A stretch of DNA of 59,775 bases from Candidatus Enterenecus merdae (GCA_018716385.1 DVJZ01000005.1:1-59775), one strand, 5' to 3'. Counted from the first letter of the stretch, positions 8,295 through 16,563 are shown. Notes: generated by a model not told the origin, from the sequence alone. Numbers and translations: made by a program.

Positions 8295-8330
8295 GGGCCG
8301 CCTGCCAGCAGCAGGCGGCCCAATTTCTTT
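8295..8330 (+). terminator. Intrinsic terminator of ldh
   Basis: An 11-bp perfect stem GGGCCGCCTGC / GCAGGCGGCCC (8295-8305, 8311-8321) with a 5-nt loop, followed by AATTTCTTT. It sits between convergent ldh and the acyltransferase gene and may serve both. Confidence 0.85.
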
Positions 8331-8337
8331 CCCTTTG

Positions 8338-9387
8338 TCACGCCGGTTCCCCAGCGCTGTTGCCCCTTCGCCGCCGCCAGGCGCGGCGCAGCCCCTCCAC
8401 ACCCCGGTGCAGCAGCACACCCAAGGCGATGTTGGCCCCATAAGACAGCAGGTAGTACAGCCGGTTGGACGGCCCGAAACTGACCACCTGACGGATGGCC
8501 CCCACCTGGGAGAAGACGCTGACGTTGAGCAGGTAGATCTCCAGGCTGTTCTCCCCCACCAGCCGCAAGAACCGCCGCAGCCATCCCAAGGGCAGGCGCT
8601 GGAACAGCAGGCACAGTACCAAACACATGGGCACGGTGGAGAACACGAACAGGTGGGCCAGCGGGATGCTCAGCCTGGTCAGCTCCCCGATCCCCGGGTA
8701 GCTGGCCAGAAGGTAGTATCCCACCCCCACCACCGCCCAGGCCAGCCAGAGCAGGGCGTCCTTCCACCCCAGCCGCCGGTCCTCCGTGACATAGATACCC
8801 ACCAGCAGGCCCAGGAAAAAAATGGGGATCCGGTAGAAGATGTCCAGGTACTCCCCATACCACTCCTGCACCAGCAGTTGGCACAGCGCCAGGCCGCCCA
8901 CCACCCCAGCGCCCACCGCCAGCAGCAGCCGGCCGCGCCTTTGCTGCCGCCGCAGCCAAGCCAACACCGGCGGCGTCAGCAGGTAGAAGAACATCGCCCC
9001 GCTGATATACCAGTTGAAAGCCCCAGGGCAGCGGGCCACCCAGTAATACAGCAGAGAGCTGTTCCAGAACAGGTCGCTCCAGGGCACTCCCTGCCAGAGG
9101 ATCAGCAGCAGGGTGTAAGGGATCATCACCACATAGTAGGCCGGCAAGATCCGCCCGGCCCGGCGGGCCAGGTAGCCGGTGTAGTCCTGTCTGTGCCGGA
9201 TCAAGGACATGGCCAGCCCCATCGAGGACAGGAAGATGAAGATGTCCACCCCGCCAAAGCCCGCCCCCCGCACCCGGTTGAGCAGCGCGCTGCCCAGGTC
9301 CAGGTCGTAGGAGTGGAACAGCATCACCCACAGCATGGCCACGCCCATCAGTTCGCTCCGGTACCGGCTCAGCACCCGATAGTCCAT
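8338..9387 (-). CDS. Acyltransferase 3 family membrane protein
   Basis: A polytopic acyltransferase (OafA/NodX/WecH-like), likely O-acetylating a cell-surface sugar or secondary polymer. The 349 residues contain about ten hydrophobic segments. The first includes 'AMLWVMLFHSYDLDLG' with the family's catalytic-type histidine, followed by 'GFGGVDIFIFLSSMGLAMSL', the usual 'GVxxFFxxSGF'-like region. The start at 9387 follows GGACGGAGGG. A further in-frame start at 9441 lacks a ribosome site. It stands alone between pnp and ldh. No glycan genes lie next to it, so the substrate is unknown. Confidence 0.8.
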   Translation of the reverse strand: MDYRVLSRYRSELMGVAMLWVMLFHSYDLDLGSALLNRVRGAGFGGVDIFIFLSSMGLAMSLIRHRQDYTGYLARRAGRILPAYYVVMIPYTLLLILWQGVPWSDLFWNSSLLYYWVARCPGAFNWYISGAMFFYLLTPPVLAWLRRQQRRGRLLLAVGAGVVGGLALCQLLVQEWYGEYLDIFYRIPIFFLGLLVGIYVTEDRRLGWKDALLWLAWAVVGVGYYLLASYPGIGELTRLSIPLAHLFVFSTVPMCLVLCLLFQRLPLGWLRRFLRLVGENSLEIYLLNVSVFSQVGAIRQVVSFGPSNRLYYLLSYGANIALGVLLHRGVEGLRRAWRRRRGNSAGEPA

Positions 9388-9421
9388 CCCCGTTCCCTCC
9401 GTCCTCCCCGCCCGGCCTTGC

Positions 9422-9460
9422 AAAATGCCTGCGGCCGGCAAGGGCTCCCCCTGCCGGCCG
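9422..9460 (-). terminator. Terminator of pnp
   Basis: Downstream of pnp on the minus strand, CGGCCGGCA-GGG pairs with CCC-T-TGCCGGCCG (one bulge), followed by CAGGCATTTTGC. The short U-run makes it moderate in strength. Confidence 0.65.
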
Positions 9461-9475
9461 TCTGGGTCTACGGGC

Positions 9476-11626
9476 TTACTTCACCGGCTGTCCGGCGGCC
9501 TTCCTGGCCTCGATCTCCCGCAGCGCGTCCTTATAGCTCAGATTGACCCGGCCCTTCTCGTCGATGTCGGTGACCTTCACCCAGATCATATCGCCGATGT
9601 TGACCACGTCCTCCACCCGGTTCACCCGGTGGTTGGCCAGCTTGGAGATGTGCACCATCCCGTCCTTGCCGGGGGCCAGCTCCACAAAGGCGCCAAACTG
9701 GAGGATGCGCACCACCTTGCCGTAGTACAGCGCGCCCACCTCGGGGACAAAGACGATGGTCTCGATCATCTTTTTGGCCGCGTCGCAGGCCGCTGGGTTT
9801 GGAGAGGCAATGTGGATGGTGCCGTCGTCCTCAATGTCCACCGTGGCTCCCGACTCAGCGGTGATCTTCTGGATCACCGAGCCTCCCTTGCCAATGACCT
9901 CCCGGATCTTATCCGGGTCGATCTTCATCGTGATCATCTTGGGCGCGTACTTGGACACCTCGGGCCGGGGCGCGGCGATGCAGGGCAGCATGATCTCGTC
10001 CAGGATGGCAAAGCGGGCGTCCCGGGTGATCTCCAGCGCCTCCTTGATGATGGCGTGGGACAGCCCGTCGTTCTTCAGGTCCATCTGGATGGCGGTGATG
10101 CCCTGTTTGGTGCCCGCTACCTTGAAGTCCATCTCCCCGTGGAAGTCCTCCACCCCCTGGATGTCAATAAAGGTGGTAAAGGAGCCGTCGTCATCCTGGA
10201 TCAGTCCGCAGGAGATGCCCGCCACCGGAGCCTTGATGGGCACGCCGGCGTCCATCAGCGCCAGGGTGGAACCGCACACCGAGCCCTGGGAGGTGGAGCC
10301 GTTGGAGGACAGCACCTCGCTCACCACCCGGATGGCATAGGGGAACTCGTCCACGCTGGGCAGCACCGGCTCCAGCGCCCGCTCGGCCAGGGCGCCGTGG
10401 CCCTTCTCCCGGCGGTTGGTGGAGCGGGAAGCCCGGGCCTCCCCCACCGAGAAGCCGGGAAAGTTGTAGTGGTGGATATAGCGCTTCTCCGTCTCCTCCC
10501 AGATGGTGTCCAGCTTCTGGCAGGCCGACAGGGTGTTCAGGGTGCACACGCTGAGCACCTGGGTCTGTCCCCGGGTGAACAGGCCCGAGCCGTGGACCCG
10601 GGGCAGCACCCCCACCTCGGCGGCCAGGGGCCGGATCTCGTTCTTGGCCCGGCCGTCCACCCGGTGGCCCTGGAGCAGCCAGGCCTTGACGATCTTCTTC
10701 TGGAACTTGTAGGTGAACTCCTCCAGGTACTTGTCCATGTCGGGGTACTGCTCCAGATACCGCTCGTGCCAGCGGTCGATCATGGCGTTCCAGCGGGCCT
10801 CCCGGACATTCTTGTCGTCGGTGTCCATGGCGGCCTTGGCCTCCTCCATGAAGTTGGCCACGATGTCGTCAAACAACGTCTGGTTGAAGGCGGCGTGCTC
10901 ATACTCGAACTTGGGCTTGCCGATCTCAGCCACAATGCCGTTGAGGAAAGCCACCTGCTTCTTGATCTCCTCGTGGGCCCGGACGATGCCCTCATACATG
11001 ATCTCGTCCGGGATCTCCTTGGCCCCGGCCTCGATCATCACCACCTTCTCCCCAGTGGCCGCCACGGTGACGTCCATCTGGGAGCGATGCTTCTGCTCCT
11101 GGGTGGGATTGAGCACGATCTGCCCGTCCACATAGCCCACCTCCATGCAGCCGATGGGCCCATTCCAGGGGATGTCGGAGTAGGCCAGGCAGGCGGACAC
11201 GCCGATCATGGCGGTGACCTCGGGAGAGCAATCGTAGTCCACGCTCATCACCGTGCAGGTGACCACCACGTCGTTACGCAGGTCGGAGGGAAACAGAGGG
11301 CGGATGGGCCGGTCGATGAGGCGGCTGGCCAGCACCGCGGGCAGGGAGGGCTGTCCCTCCCGGCGCATGAAGGAGCCGGGGATACGGCCCACGGCGTACA
11401 GCTTTTCCTCAAAGTCCACGCTCAGGGGGAAGAAATCGATGCCGTCCCGGGGCCGGGGGGAGGCGGTGACGGCGACCAGCACGCTGGTCTCCCCGTAGGT
11501 GACCATGGCTGAGGCATTTGCCAGCTCGGCCAGCTTGCCCACCTCGATCTTCAGCGGGCGGCCGGCCACCTGGGTCTCATACGCCTTGTAGCCGGCAAAC
11601 TGCTTGTGCTTGATGATGGTTGACAT
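9476..11626 (-). CDS. pnp: Polyribonucleotide nucleotidyltransferase (PNPase)
   Basis: Phosphorolytic 3'-to-5' exoribonuclease of mRNA decay and RNA quality control, acting as a trimer. About 716 residues: two RNase PH domains, with 'FFPLSVDFEEKLYAVGRIPG' in the first and 'SNGSTSQGSVCGSTLALMDAG' in the second. A KH domain follows ('IREVIGKGGSVIQKI', about residue 560), then an S1 domain ('YYGKVVRILQFGAFVEL', about 625) that ends the protein. The ATG at 11626 follows AAAAAAGGAGTG; the upstream in-frame start at 11674 lies inside the leader hairpin region. It follows rpsO as in most bacteria. A long leader hairpin suggests RNase III-type or autogenous control. Confidence 0.96.
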   Translation of the reverse strand: MSTIIKHKQFAGYKAYETQVAGRPLKIEVGKLAELANASAMVTYGETSVLVAVTASPRPRDGIDFFPLSVDFEEKLYAVGRIPGSFMRREGQPSLPAVLASRLIDRPIRPLFPSDLRNDVVVTCTVMSVDYDCSPEVTAMIGVSACLAYSDIPWNGPIGCMEVGYVDGQIVLNPTQEQKHRSQMDVTVAATGEKVVMIEAGAKEIPDEIMYEGIVRAHEEIKKQVAFLNGIVAEIGKPKFEYEHAAFNQTLFDDIVANFMEEAKAAMDTDDKNVREARWNAMIDRWHERYLEQYPDMDKYLEEFTYKFQKKIVKAWLLQGHRVDGRAKNEIRPLAAEVGVLPRVHGSGLFTRGQTQVLSVCTLNTLSACQKLDTIWEETEKRYIHHYNFPGFSVGEARASRSTNRREKGHGALAERALEPVLPSVDEFPYAIRVVSEVLSSNGSTSQGSVCGSTLALMDAGVPIKAPVAGISCGLIQDDDGSFTTFIDIQGVEDFHGEMDFKVAGTKQGITAIQMDLKNDGLSHAIIKEALEITRDARFAILDEIMLPCIAAPRPEVSKYAPKMITMKIDPDKIREVIGKGGSVIQKITAESGATVDIEDDGTIHIASPNPAACDAAKKMIETIVFVPEVGALYYGKVVRILQFGAFVELAPGKDGMVHISKLANHRVNRVEDVVNIGDMIWVKVTDIDEKGRVNLSYKDALREIEARKAAGQPVK

Positions 11627-11668
11627 GGGGCTTACACTCCTTTTTTCGTGATCCGGAACCCCACCTTT

Positions 11669-11720
11669 TAGCACTTGAACATAAGCCCCGCCAGTTGGCA
11701 GGACCCATGTTCAACTGCTA
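11669..11720 (-). promoter_or_regulatory. Long hairpin in the pnp leader
   Basis: Two 25-base arms (11669-11693 and 11696-11720) pair with a single mismatch and four G-U wobbles, leaving a tiny loop. The arms begin TAGCA/C-TTGAACAT. It lies between the rpsO terminator and the pnp ribosome site on the rpsO-pnp transcript. In E. coli a comparable long stem is cut by RNase III and is the basis of PNPase autoregulation. The same role is inferred here. Confidence 0.7.
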
Positions 11721-11754
11721 AATGAGCGGTTGTCCCGGCCAGGCAGTCGCAAAG

Positions 11755-11791
11755 AACCAGAGGGCGGCGTAAATGCGCGCGCCCTCTGGTT
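11755..11791 (-). terminator. rpsO attenuator/terminator
   Basis: A perfect 12-bp stem AACCAGAGGGCG / CGCCCTCTGGTT (11755-11766, 11780-11791) right after rpsO, followed on the minus strand by TCTTTG. The weak U-run suggests partial read-through into pnp. Confidence 0.7.
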
Positions 11792-11799
11792 CCAAACGG

Positions 11800-12066
11800 T
11801 TACTTGCGGATTCCCAGCTTGGCGATGATAGCGCGGTAGCGCTCAATGTCCTTCTTGGCCAGGTAGTCCAGCATCTTGCGCCGCTTACCCACCATCTTCA
11901 GCAGGCCGCGGCGGCTGTGGTTGTCATGGGTGTGGATCTTCAGGTGCTCGGTGAGCTCCTGAATGCGGGCGGTGAGAATGGCGATCTGCACCTCGGGCGA
12001 GCCGGTGTCCGTGCCGTGGGTGCGGTTGGCCTCAATGACGGCCGTCTTTTGTTCCTTGCGGATCAT
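11800..12066 (-). CDS. rpsO: 30S ribosomal protein S15
   Basis: Primary 16S rRNA-binding protein of the small-subunit platform. 88 residues, the usual length, with the family blocks '[15 protein letters not shown]', '[19 protein letters not shown]' and a C-terminal 'IAKLGIRK'. The ATG at 12066 follows AGAAAGGTGG. An upstream extension in frame is leader, not protein. A strong promoter at 12190-12218 gives a leader of about 115 nt with G+C-rich stems, where S15 autoregulation usually acts. It is followed by a partial terminator and pnp. Confidence 0.97.
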   Translation of the reverse strand: MIRKEQKTAVIEANRTHGTDTGSPEVQIAILTARIQELTEHLKIHTHDNHSRRGLLKMVGKRRKMLDYLAKKDIERYRAIIAKLGIRK

Positions 12067-12189
12067 GGGTCTTCCACCTTTCTGATGATCTGCCCAGCCG
12101 CCGGGTATCGGGCGGGTGGCTCCCGCGGCAACGCGGCCCTTGCCCCGAAACTCAGCCGGTGGGTGTGCGCTCAAAATTCACGCGCAAGC

Positions 12190-12218
12190 AGTATATCACA
12201 GTCCCCGTAGTTTGTAAA
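12190..12218 (-). promoter_or_regulatory. Sigma-A promoter of rpsO-pnp
   Basis: Minus-strand TTTACA (12213-12218), 17-bp spacer, TATACT (12190-12195). It produces a leader of about 115 nt before rpsO that contains several G+C-rich inverted segments, a candidate S15-responsive leader. Confidence 0.75.
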
Positions 12219-12248
12219 GGACATTTTCTCCAGCTTCCGCCGCCCCAT

Positions 12249-12587
12249 TCACACCGCCAGGGCGCGGGCCGCCAGCAGCAGCATGGCGCCCACCACGCTC
12301 AGGGTGGCCAGCATCTCCCCCCACAGCAGCAGCCGGCCGCCATGCCTCTGACGGGGCCGCCGGGCCTCAGGGGATGAGTCCGCCTCAGGGCCGAGCGCAT
12401 CTCCGCTCTCCGCTCGGGCCGCCCGCCAGGCCGCCAAGTCGATGACCTTTCCCGGTTGGGCGCATCCGCCCTCCTGGGCCGCCCGGCGGACATATACCAG
12501 CCGCCGGTTCCCGCCCGCTGCCTGGGCCACCTCGTCTCCAGCCGCCACAATCTCCCGGGCGGTCAGGGTATAGTAAGTCGTCTGCAT
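12249..12587 (-). CDS. Small hypothetical membrane protein
   Basis: I do not recognise this 112-residue protein. It starts 'MQTTYYTLTAREIVAAGDEV', carries a basic and acidic middle with 'VIDLAAWRAARAESG', and ends in one hydrophobic helix ('LATLSVVGAMLLLAARAL'), so it is probably tail-anchored. It is judged real because the ATG at 12587 follows AGGAGACAAAAGG, a near-consensus promoter lies 130 bp upstream, and no other frame explains the region. It sits alone between the M23 hydrolase gene and rpsO, both on the same strand. Confidence 0.6.
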   Translation of the reverse strand: MQTTYYTLTAREIVAAGDEVAQAAGGNRRLVYVRRAAQEGGCAQPGKVIDLAAWRAARAESGDALGPEADSSPEARRPRQRHGGRLLLWGEMLATLSVVGAMLLLAARALAV

Positions 12588-12717
12588 CCTTTTGTCTCCT
12601 TTCCCCGGGCAAAGGCGCACCCGCCAGGCCGCGCCCCGCCCACTCTGGGCGTAGGATACCAAAGAAAAAGTCCCATAGAATGGACTTTTATCTCAGCCCC
12701 AGGTCATCCCATCCGTA

Positions 12718-12746
12718 AATATAATACAAATGTTCGATTTTGTCAA
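12718..12746 (-). promoter_or_regulatory. Sigma-A promoter of small membrane protein gene
   Basis: Minus-strand perfect TTGACA (12741-12746), 17-bp spacer, TATATT (12718-12723), about 130 bp ahead of the small open reading frame ending at 12249. Confidence 0.75.
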
Positions 12747-12759
12747 GAGGAACCCCCGG

Positions 12760-12797
12760 AGTAAGAAACCGGCCGCCGTGGGACCACGGCGGCCGGT
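12760..12797 (-). terminator. Terminator of the M23 hydrolase gene
   Basis: A 14-bp perfect stem ACCGGCCGCCGTGG / CCACGGCGGCCGGT (12768-12781, 12784-12797) followed on the minus strand by TTTCTTAC, 20 bp after the hydrolase stop codon. Confidence 0.8.
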
Positions 12798-12816
12798 GGA
12801 TATCGCGTGCTGGGAT

Positions 12817-14652
12817 TTACAGATAGTTGAGGGGGTTGACGGTGGAGCCGTTTACCCGGACCTCAAAATGGCAGTGGTAACCGCTGGTGTTGCCCGTCAG
12901 CCCCACCCGGGCGATGGGCTGGCCCTGATAGACCTTGTCGCCAACGCTCACCAGCAGGGTGGAGTTGTGGGCGTAGTAGGTTTTCATCCCGTTGTCATGG
13001 GTGATGACCACCAGCTTCCCATAGCTACCCTGCCAGCCGGAGTAGGTCACGGTACCGCCGTCGGCAGCCTTGATGGTAGTTCCATAGGGGGCGGCGATGT
13101 CAATGCCCAGGTGGAAGTCATAGCCGCCGAAGAGATAGCGCCCGCCGTAGTAGGAGGTAATGGTCCCGCTCAGCGGCCAGATGAGATAGCCCCTGGAGGC
13201 GGTGACGGGCTTGGGGGTCGTGCCCCGATATACATAGGTGGTGGTGGCCTCTTGCAGGGTGGTGGTGGCCTTCACCGTCCGCTCCTGCTCCACACCGTTG
13301 CAATAAGTCACCTCGGCCTCCACCTGCTCCACGCCGTCCGTCCCCTGGGTCTGGACAGAGGTCTCGCCCACGTAGAGCTCGGCGGTATCCACATATTCCA
13401 CAGGACTCTCCACAGCCTGCTCATAGGTCTCGTTGTTCACGGTGATCACCGACAGGTAGGGCACCGCCTGCTGGATCACCAGCTCCTGTCCCACGCGGAG
13501 GGTATTGGGTTCCACGTCCGGGTTCAGCTCCTTCAGCGCCGCCGGAGTCATGTCCAGGGAGTAGGCGATGGCATTGAAGGTGTCCCCGCTCTCCACGACA
13601 TACCGGGCCTCCTCCACCTCGTAGCCGGTGAGGGTGGTCTTGAGCACCTCCACGTCAAACTCCGTGTTGGCCGGCACCTGCCTGGGGTAGATCTCAATCT
13701 CCTCGGCAAAGGAATGGCTCACCGTCTGCTCGGTGAGGTAGGGCTGGGCAATCTCGTCCAGCATTTCCTCCAGCTCCGCCTGGCTCAGGGCGTAGCCCAG
13801 CTCGTAGCCGTCCACAGACAGGGCGTAGGCGTTTACCAGAGCCCCCACGCTGTCAAACAGGGTCTTGGTCACCTCTTCCGCATCGCTCACCTCGCTGGCG
13901 GTGGCATAGGCAGGGGTCAGGGTGATCTCTGCGTCGTAGTTGTAGTCCTCCCCCAGGATGCTGGCCACCCGGGACTCCACCCGGGAGACGATGGCGTCCA
14001 GCTCCGCCTGGTCGGCGATCACACCCACCTCTTCCCCGTCCACGTTCAGCACGTAAGCCCGGGAGTACACCCCGTTGAAAGCGATGGCCCCGATGCCCAC
14101 GGCCAGCACCGTCACATACAGCAGCGGGGAGACGGGGTGGCGGGCCACTGCCCCCCGGGCCCGGCTCCAAACCGCCCCGGCCCGATCCCAGGCCGCCTGG
14201 ATCCGGCTCCAGCCCGCCGACGCGGCCTGCTTGACCATTGCCCACGCTCCGGCGGCCCTCCTCCGGGCCCTTGCCCGAATCTGCCGCCAGGTCCAGGCCA
14301 ACAAAGCCCTTCGTCGGCCCCTGGGGAGCTTCACCAGCAGCCTGCCCGCCTGCCAGGCGGCCACGCTCCCGTGCCCGATGGCCCGACAGGCCGCCATAAC
14401 CCCGGCCCTGCCCTTCTCCCAAGCTGCCGGCCCCCAGATCTTGACCTTCCGCCAGGCCGCCGCACCGCCGGTGCGGGTCGCCCGACCGGCGGCCATCGTC
14501 CAGGCCTTGCTATGCCTCCAGGCGGCCGCCGCCCAGGTCCCGATCCCCTTCCAGGCGCGCCCCGCGCCCGCCCGGATCCGGTCCCATACAGCGCACAGCC
14601 CGCCGTGAATCGGTTTCATCTTGCTGTCCTGATCGTGCCGGGATTGGCCCAC
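12817..14652 (-). CDS. Membrane-anchored LysM-G5-M23 cell wall hydrolase
   Basis: A peptidoglycan DD-endopeptidase-type enzyme held in the membrane. In the 611 residues, positions 20-165 are a basic Ala/Trp-rich tract with Trp at 11-residue spacing, then one transmembrane helix (about 175-195). A coiled extracellular region follows, then a LysM domain ('VVESGDTFNAIAYSLDMTPAALKELNP'-like, about 350-395), a G5 domain and a C-terminal M23 metallopeptidase with HxGxD ('DFHLGID') and 'HCHFEV' zinc and catalytic motifs. It starts with GTG at 14652 behind GTCAGGAGGG. A WalR-type box lies 65-80 bp upstream, as expected for a wall hydrolase gene. The Trp-rich cytoplasmic N-terminus is unusual. Confidence 0.85.
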   Translation of the reverse strand: MGQSRHDQDSKMKPIHGGLCAVWDRIRAGAGRAWKGIGTWAAAAWRHSKAWTMAAGRATRTGGAAAWRKVKIWGPAAWEKGRAGVMAACRAIGHGSVAAWQAGRLLVKLPRGRRRALLAWTWRQIRARARRRAAGAWAMVKQAASAGWSRIQAAWDRAGAVWSRARGAVARHPVSPLLYVTVLAVGIGAIAFNGVYSRAYVLNVDGEEVGVIADQAELDAIVSRVESRVASILGEDYNYDAEITLTPAYATASEVSDAEEVTKTLFDSVGALVNAYALSVDGYELGYALSQAELEEMLDEIAQPYLTEQTVSHSFAEEIEIYPRQVPANTEFDVEVLKTTLTGYEVEEARYVVESGDTFNAIAYSLDMTPAALKELNPDVEPNTLRVGQELVIQQAVPYLSVITVNNETYEQAVESPVEYVDTAELYVGETSVQTQGTDGVEQVEAEVTYCNGVEQERTVKATTTLQEATTTYVYRGTTPKPVTASRGYLIWPLSGTITSYYGGRYLFGGYDFHLGIDIAAPYGTTIKAADGGTVTYSGWQGSYGKLVVITHDNGMKTYYAHNSTLLVSVGDKVYQGQPIARVGLTGNTSGYHCHFEVRVNGSTVNPLNYL

Positions 14653-14715
14653 AAGAGATCCCTCCTGACTGCTTCAGACTCCCCGCAGGGAGATGGTAAC
14701 AAAACGAATGAAAAG

Positions 14716-14732
14716 GTTACAAAACAGTTACA
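14716..14732 (-). promoter_or_regulatory. WalR (YycF)-type box
   Basis: On the minus strand TGTAAC, five bases, TGTAAC: an exact match to the WalR direct-repeat consensus TGTWAH-N5-TGTWAH. Its second half overlaps TTGTAA, which with a 17-bp spacer and TTACCA could be the -35/-10 pair of the M23 hydrolase gene. WalR commonly controls peptidoglycan hydrolases. No walRK genes are in this window. Confidence 0.55.
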
Positions 14733-14921
14733 GTGGTATCCTACACCCAATTCACCGGCCCGTCAACCCCCAATCTGGCCGGGCCCTCTGGCCGCTCTGC
14801 CGGCAGAAGCACATATTTTGTGGCCTTTCCAGGAATTTTCCCGACGCCAAACACATTTTCTTGCGCTTTTGGCAAAGTCTACAAAATTTTCACGGGATTT
14901 TTGACGATTCCGCCCGGCCCC

Positions 14922-14951
14922 TTGACAGCCTGCCGGTTTCCACGATAAGAT
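14922..14951 (+). promoter_or_regulatory. Sigma-A promoter of thiT
   Basis: Perfect TTGACA (14922-14927), 18-bp spacer, TAAGAT (14946-14951), about 28 bp upstream of the riboswitch. The 14733-14921 stretch between this and the WalR box holds no gene that I can see, only A+T-rich sequence. Confidence 0.75.
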
Positions 14952-14978
14952 AGGGGCGCCGCAACGCAATGGAAGATT

Positions 14979-15142
14979 CACAGGGGCGCTGGAGGGCATC
15001 TCCGGCTGAGATGTGGGGCAAACGGCAGCTCCCGGTCCCTTAACCTGATCCGGATAATGCCGGCGTAGGAAGTGATGCATCCCCGGGGTGGGCCGGGTTC
15101 GTTCCTTTCGTGTACCGCATTGCATCCGACTGCATTGCGGTA
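14979..15142 (+). promoter_or_regulatory. TPP (THI-box) riboswitch with expression platform
   Basis: The aptamer (about 14979-15076) contains the conserved blocks GGGGCGCTGG, GGCTGAGATG and CTTAACCTGATCCGGATAATG followed in part by CCGGCGTAGGAA. The last two are diagnostic of the thiamine pyrophosphate riboswitch. Downstream a stem TACCGCA/TGCGGTA (15113-15119, 15136-15142) with an inner TGCA/TGCA pair precedes TATTTTAG and the thiT ribosome site, and is the likely terminator or sequestering element. High TPP should switch thiT off. Confidence 0.93.
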
Positions 15143-15171
15143 ACCTATTTTAGAAAGGAAGAGAACCAACC

Positions 15172-15729
15172 ATGAAGACAAGCCACAAAACCATTCAAGC
15201 CCTGTGCGAGTGCGCCATCCTCATCGCCCTGTCCCTAGTGCTGGGCCTGCTCAAATTCTTCGAACTGCCCCAGGGTGGCTCCATCTCCTTTGAGATGCTG
15301 CCCCTGTTCCTGCTCATCACCCGCTGGGGTCCCGGCTGGGGGCTGATCGGCTGCTTCGCCTTCGGCATCCTCCAGGTGTTCGTCCAGGGGGCGGTGGGCT
15401 ACGGCTGGGTGTCCATCCTGCTGGACTATGTGGTGGCCTTTGGCGTCATCGGCCTGGGCGGCTTCTTCCGGGGCAAGGCCTTTGCCGCCTCCATTGTGGG
15501 CGCCCTGGCCCGGTTCATCATCCACTTTATCAGTGGTATCACCGTGTACCGCATCCTGGCGCCCACCGAGCTGCTGGGGCTGACCTTCACGAACGCCTGG
15601 CTCTATTCCCTGGTCTACAACGGCTGGTACATGGTCATCGACCTGGTCCTGTGCCTGGTGGTCTTTGCCGCGCTGCTGCGCACCCCAGCAGCCAAATATC
15701 TGCGGGCGGAGGATGTGCGTCCCGCCTGA
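15172..15729 (+). CDS. thiT: ThiT thiamine ECF transporter S component
   Basis: Substrate-binding membrane subunit of an energy-coupling-factor importer for thiamine. 185 residues with about six hydrophobic helices. The family's first helix region 'LCECAILIALSLVLGLLKFF' and loop 'PQGGSISFEMLPLFL', which in ThiT lines the thiamine pocket, are clear. The ATG at 15172 follows AGAAAGGAAGAG. A TPP riboswitch directly upstream confirms the substrate. The ECF ATPases and T component must be encoded elsewhere. Confidence 0.93.
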   Translation: MKTSHKTIQALCECAILIALSLVLGLLKFFELPQGGSISFEMLPLFLLITRWGPGWGLIGCFAFGILQVFVQGAVGYGWVSILLDYVVAFGVIGLGGFFRGKAFAASIVGALARFIIHFISGITVYRILAPTELLGLTFTNAWLYSLVYNGWYMVIDLVLCLVVFAALLRTPAAKYLRAEDVRPA

Positions 15730-15750
15730 ACCAATTAAGGAGGCCTCCCT

Positions 15751-16563
15751 GTGGGCAAGTTTGACGGTGTGCTGTTTTTCAGCGACTACGACGATACCTT
15801 ATATAACTCCAGCTGCACCGTCTCGCCGGAGAACCGGGCGGCCATCCGCTACTTTATCCAAAACGGGGGCCGCTTCTCGGTGGCCACCGGCCGGGCCCAC
15901 CGCACCTTCACCCCCCAGATTCAGAAAGAGCGCCTGGAGCTCAACGCCCCAGTCGTGCTGTCCAACGGCGCGGCCATCTACGATTACGCCGCGGACCGCT
16001 ATCTGGCGCGCACCCACCTGTGCCCGGATACCCCCGCCCGCATCCAGCAGCTGTGCGCCGCCTTCCCCGACCTGGCCTTTGAGGCCTACCACGGAGAGGA
16101 CCTGTATGTACACAACCCCAACGTGGTCACCATGCGCCACTTGGAGCGGGTGAACGTGCCCTATCTCTCCTGCCCCATCGATCAGATGCCCACCCCTTGG
16201 AACAAGCTCATCATGGAGCAGGACGAGCCCTACCTGGTCCAGGTGCGCGCCTACATCCTGGAGCGCTGGGGGGCGGATTACGAGGCCATCTTCTCCAACC
16301 GCTACCTGCTGGAGCTGACCGACAAGGGCAGCGACAAGGGGCAGATGGTGGCCCGGGTGGCCCGGCTGCTGGGGATTTCCCAGGAAAAGGTCTACTGCAT
16401 GGGGGACAACCAGAACGACCTGCCCATGCTGGCCCAGTCGGCCATCCCCTTCGCCCCCGCCAACTGCGCGCCCCAGGTGCGGGCGTGGGGGGCCCACCTG
16501 CTGGGCCACTGCGATGACCACGCCGTGGCCCAGGCCATCGCCCTGCTGGACTGCCTCTATTGA
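15751..16563 (+). CDS. HAD-superfamily (Cof-type) phosphatase
   Basis: A cytosolic HAD hydrolase of the Cof/YidA class, acting on sugar phosphates, flavin or pyridoxal-type phosphates. 270 residues: nucleophile motif 'SDYDDTLYN' at the N-terminus, 'SVATGRAHRTF' motif II, lysine in 'GSDKGQMV', and 'MGDNQNDLPML' motif IV for magnesium. The GTG start at 15751 is supported by AATTAAGGAGG. It is 22 bp after thiT and may be co-transcribed under the TPP riboswitch, which hints at, but does not prove, a role in thiamine phosphate metabolism. It ends at a strong terminator. Confidence 0.85.
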   Translation: MGKFDGVLFFSDYDDTLYNSSCTVSPENRAAIRYFIQNGGRFSVATGRAHRTFTPQIQKERLELNAPVVLSNGAAIYDYAADRYLARTHLCPDTPARIQQLCAAFPDLAFEAYHGEDLYVHNPNVVTMRHLERVNVPYLSCPIDQMPTPWNKLIMEQDEPYLVQVRAYILERWGADYEAIFSNRYLLELTDKGSDKGQMVARVARLLGISQEKVYCMGDNQNDLPMLAQSAIPFAPANCAPQVRAWGAHLLGHCDDHAVAQAIALLDCLY

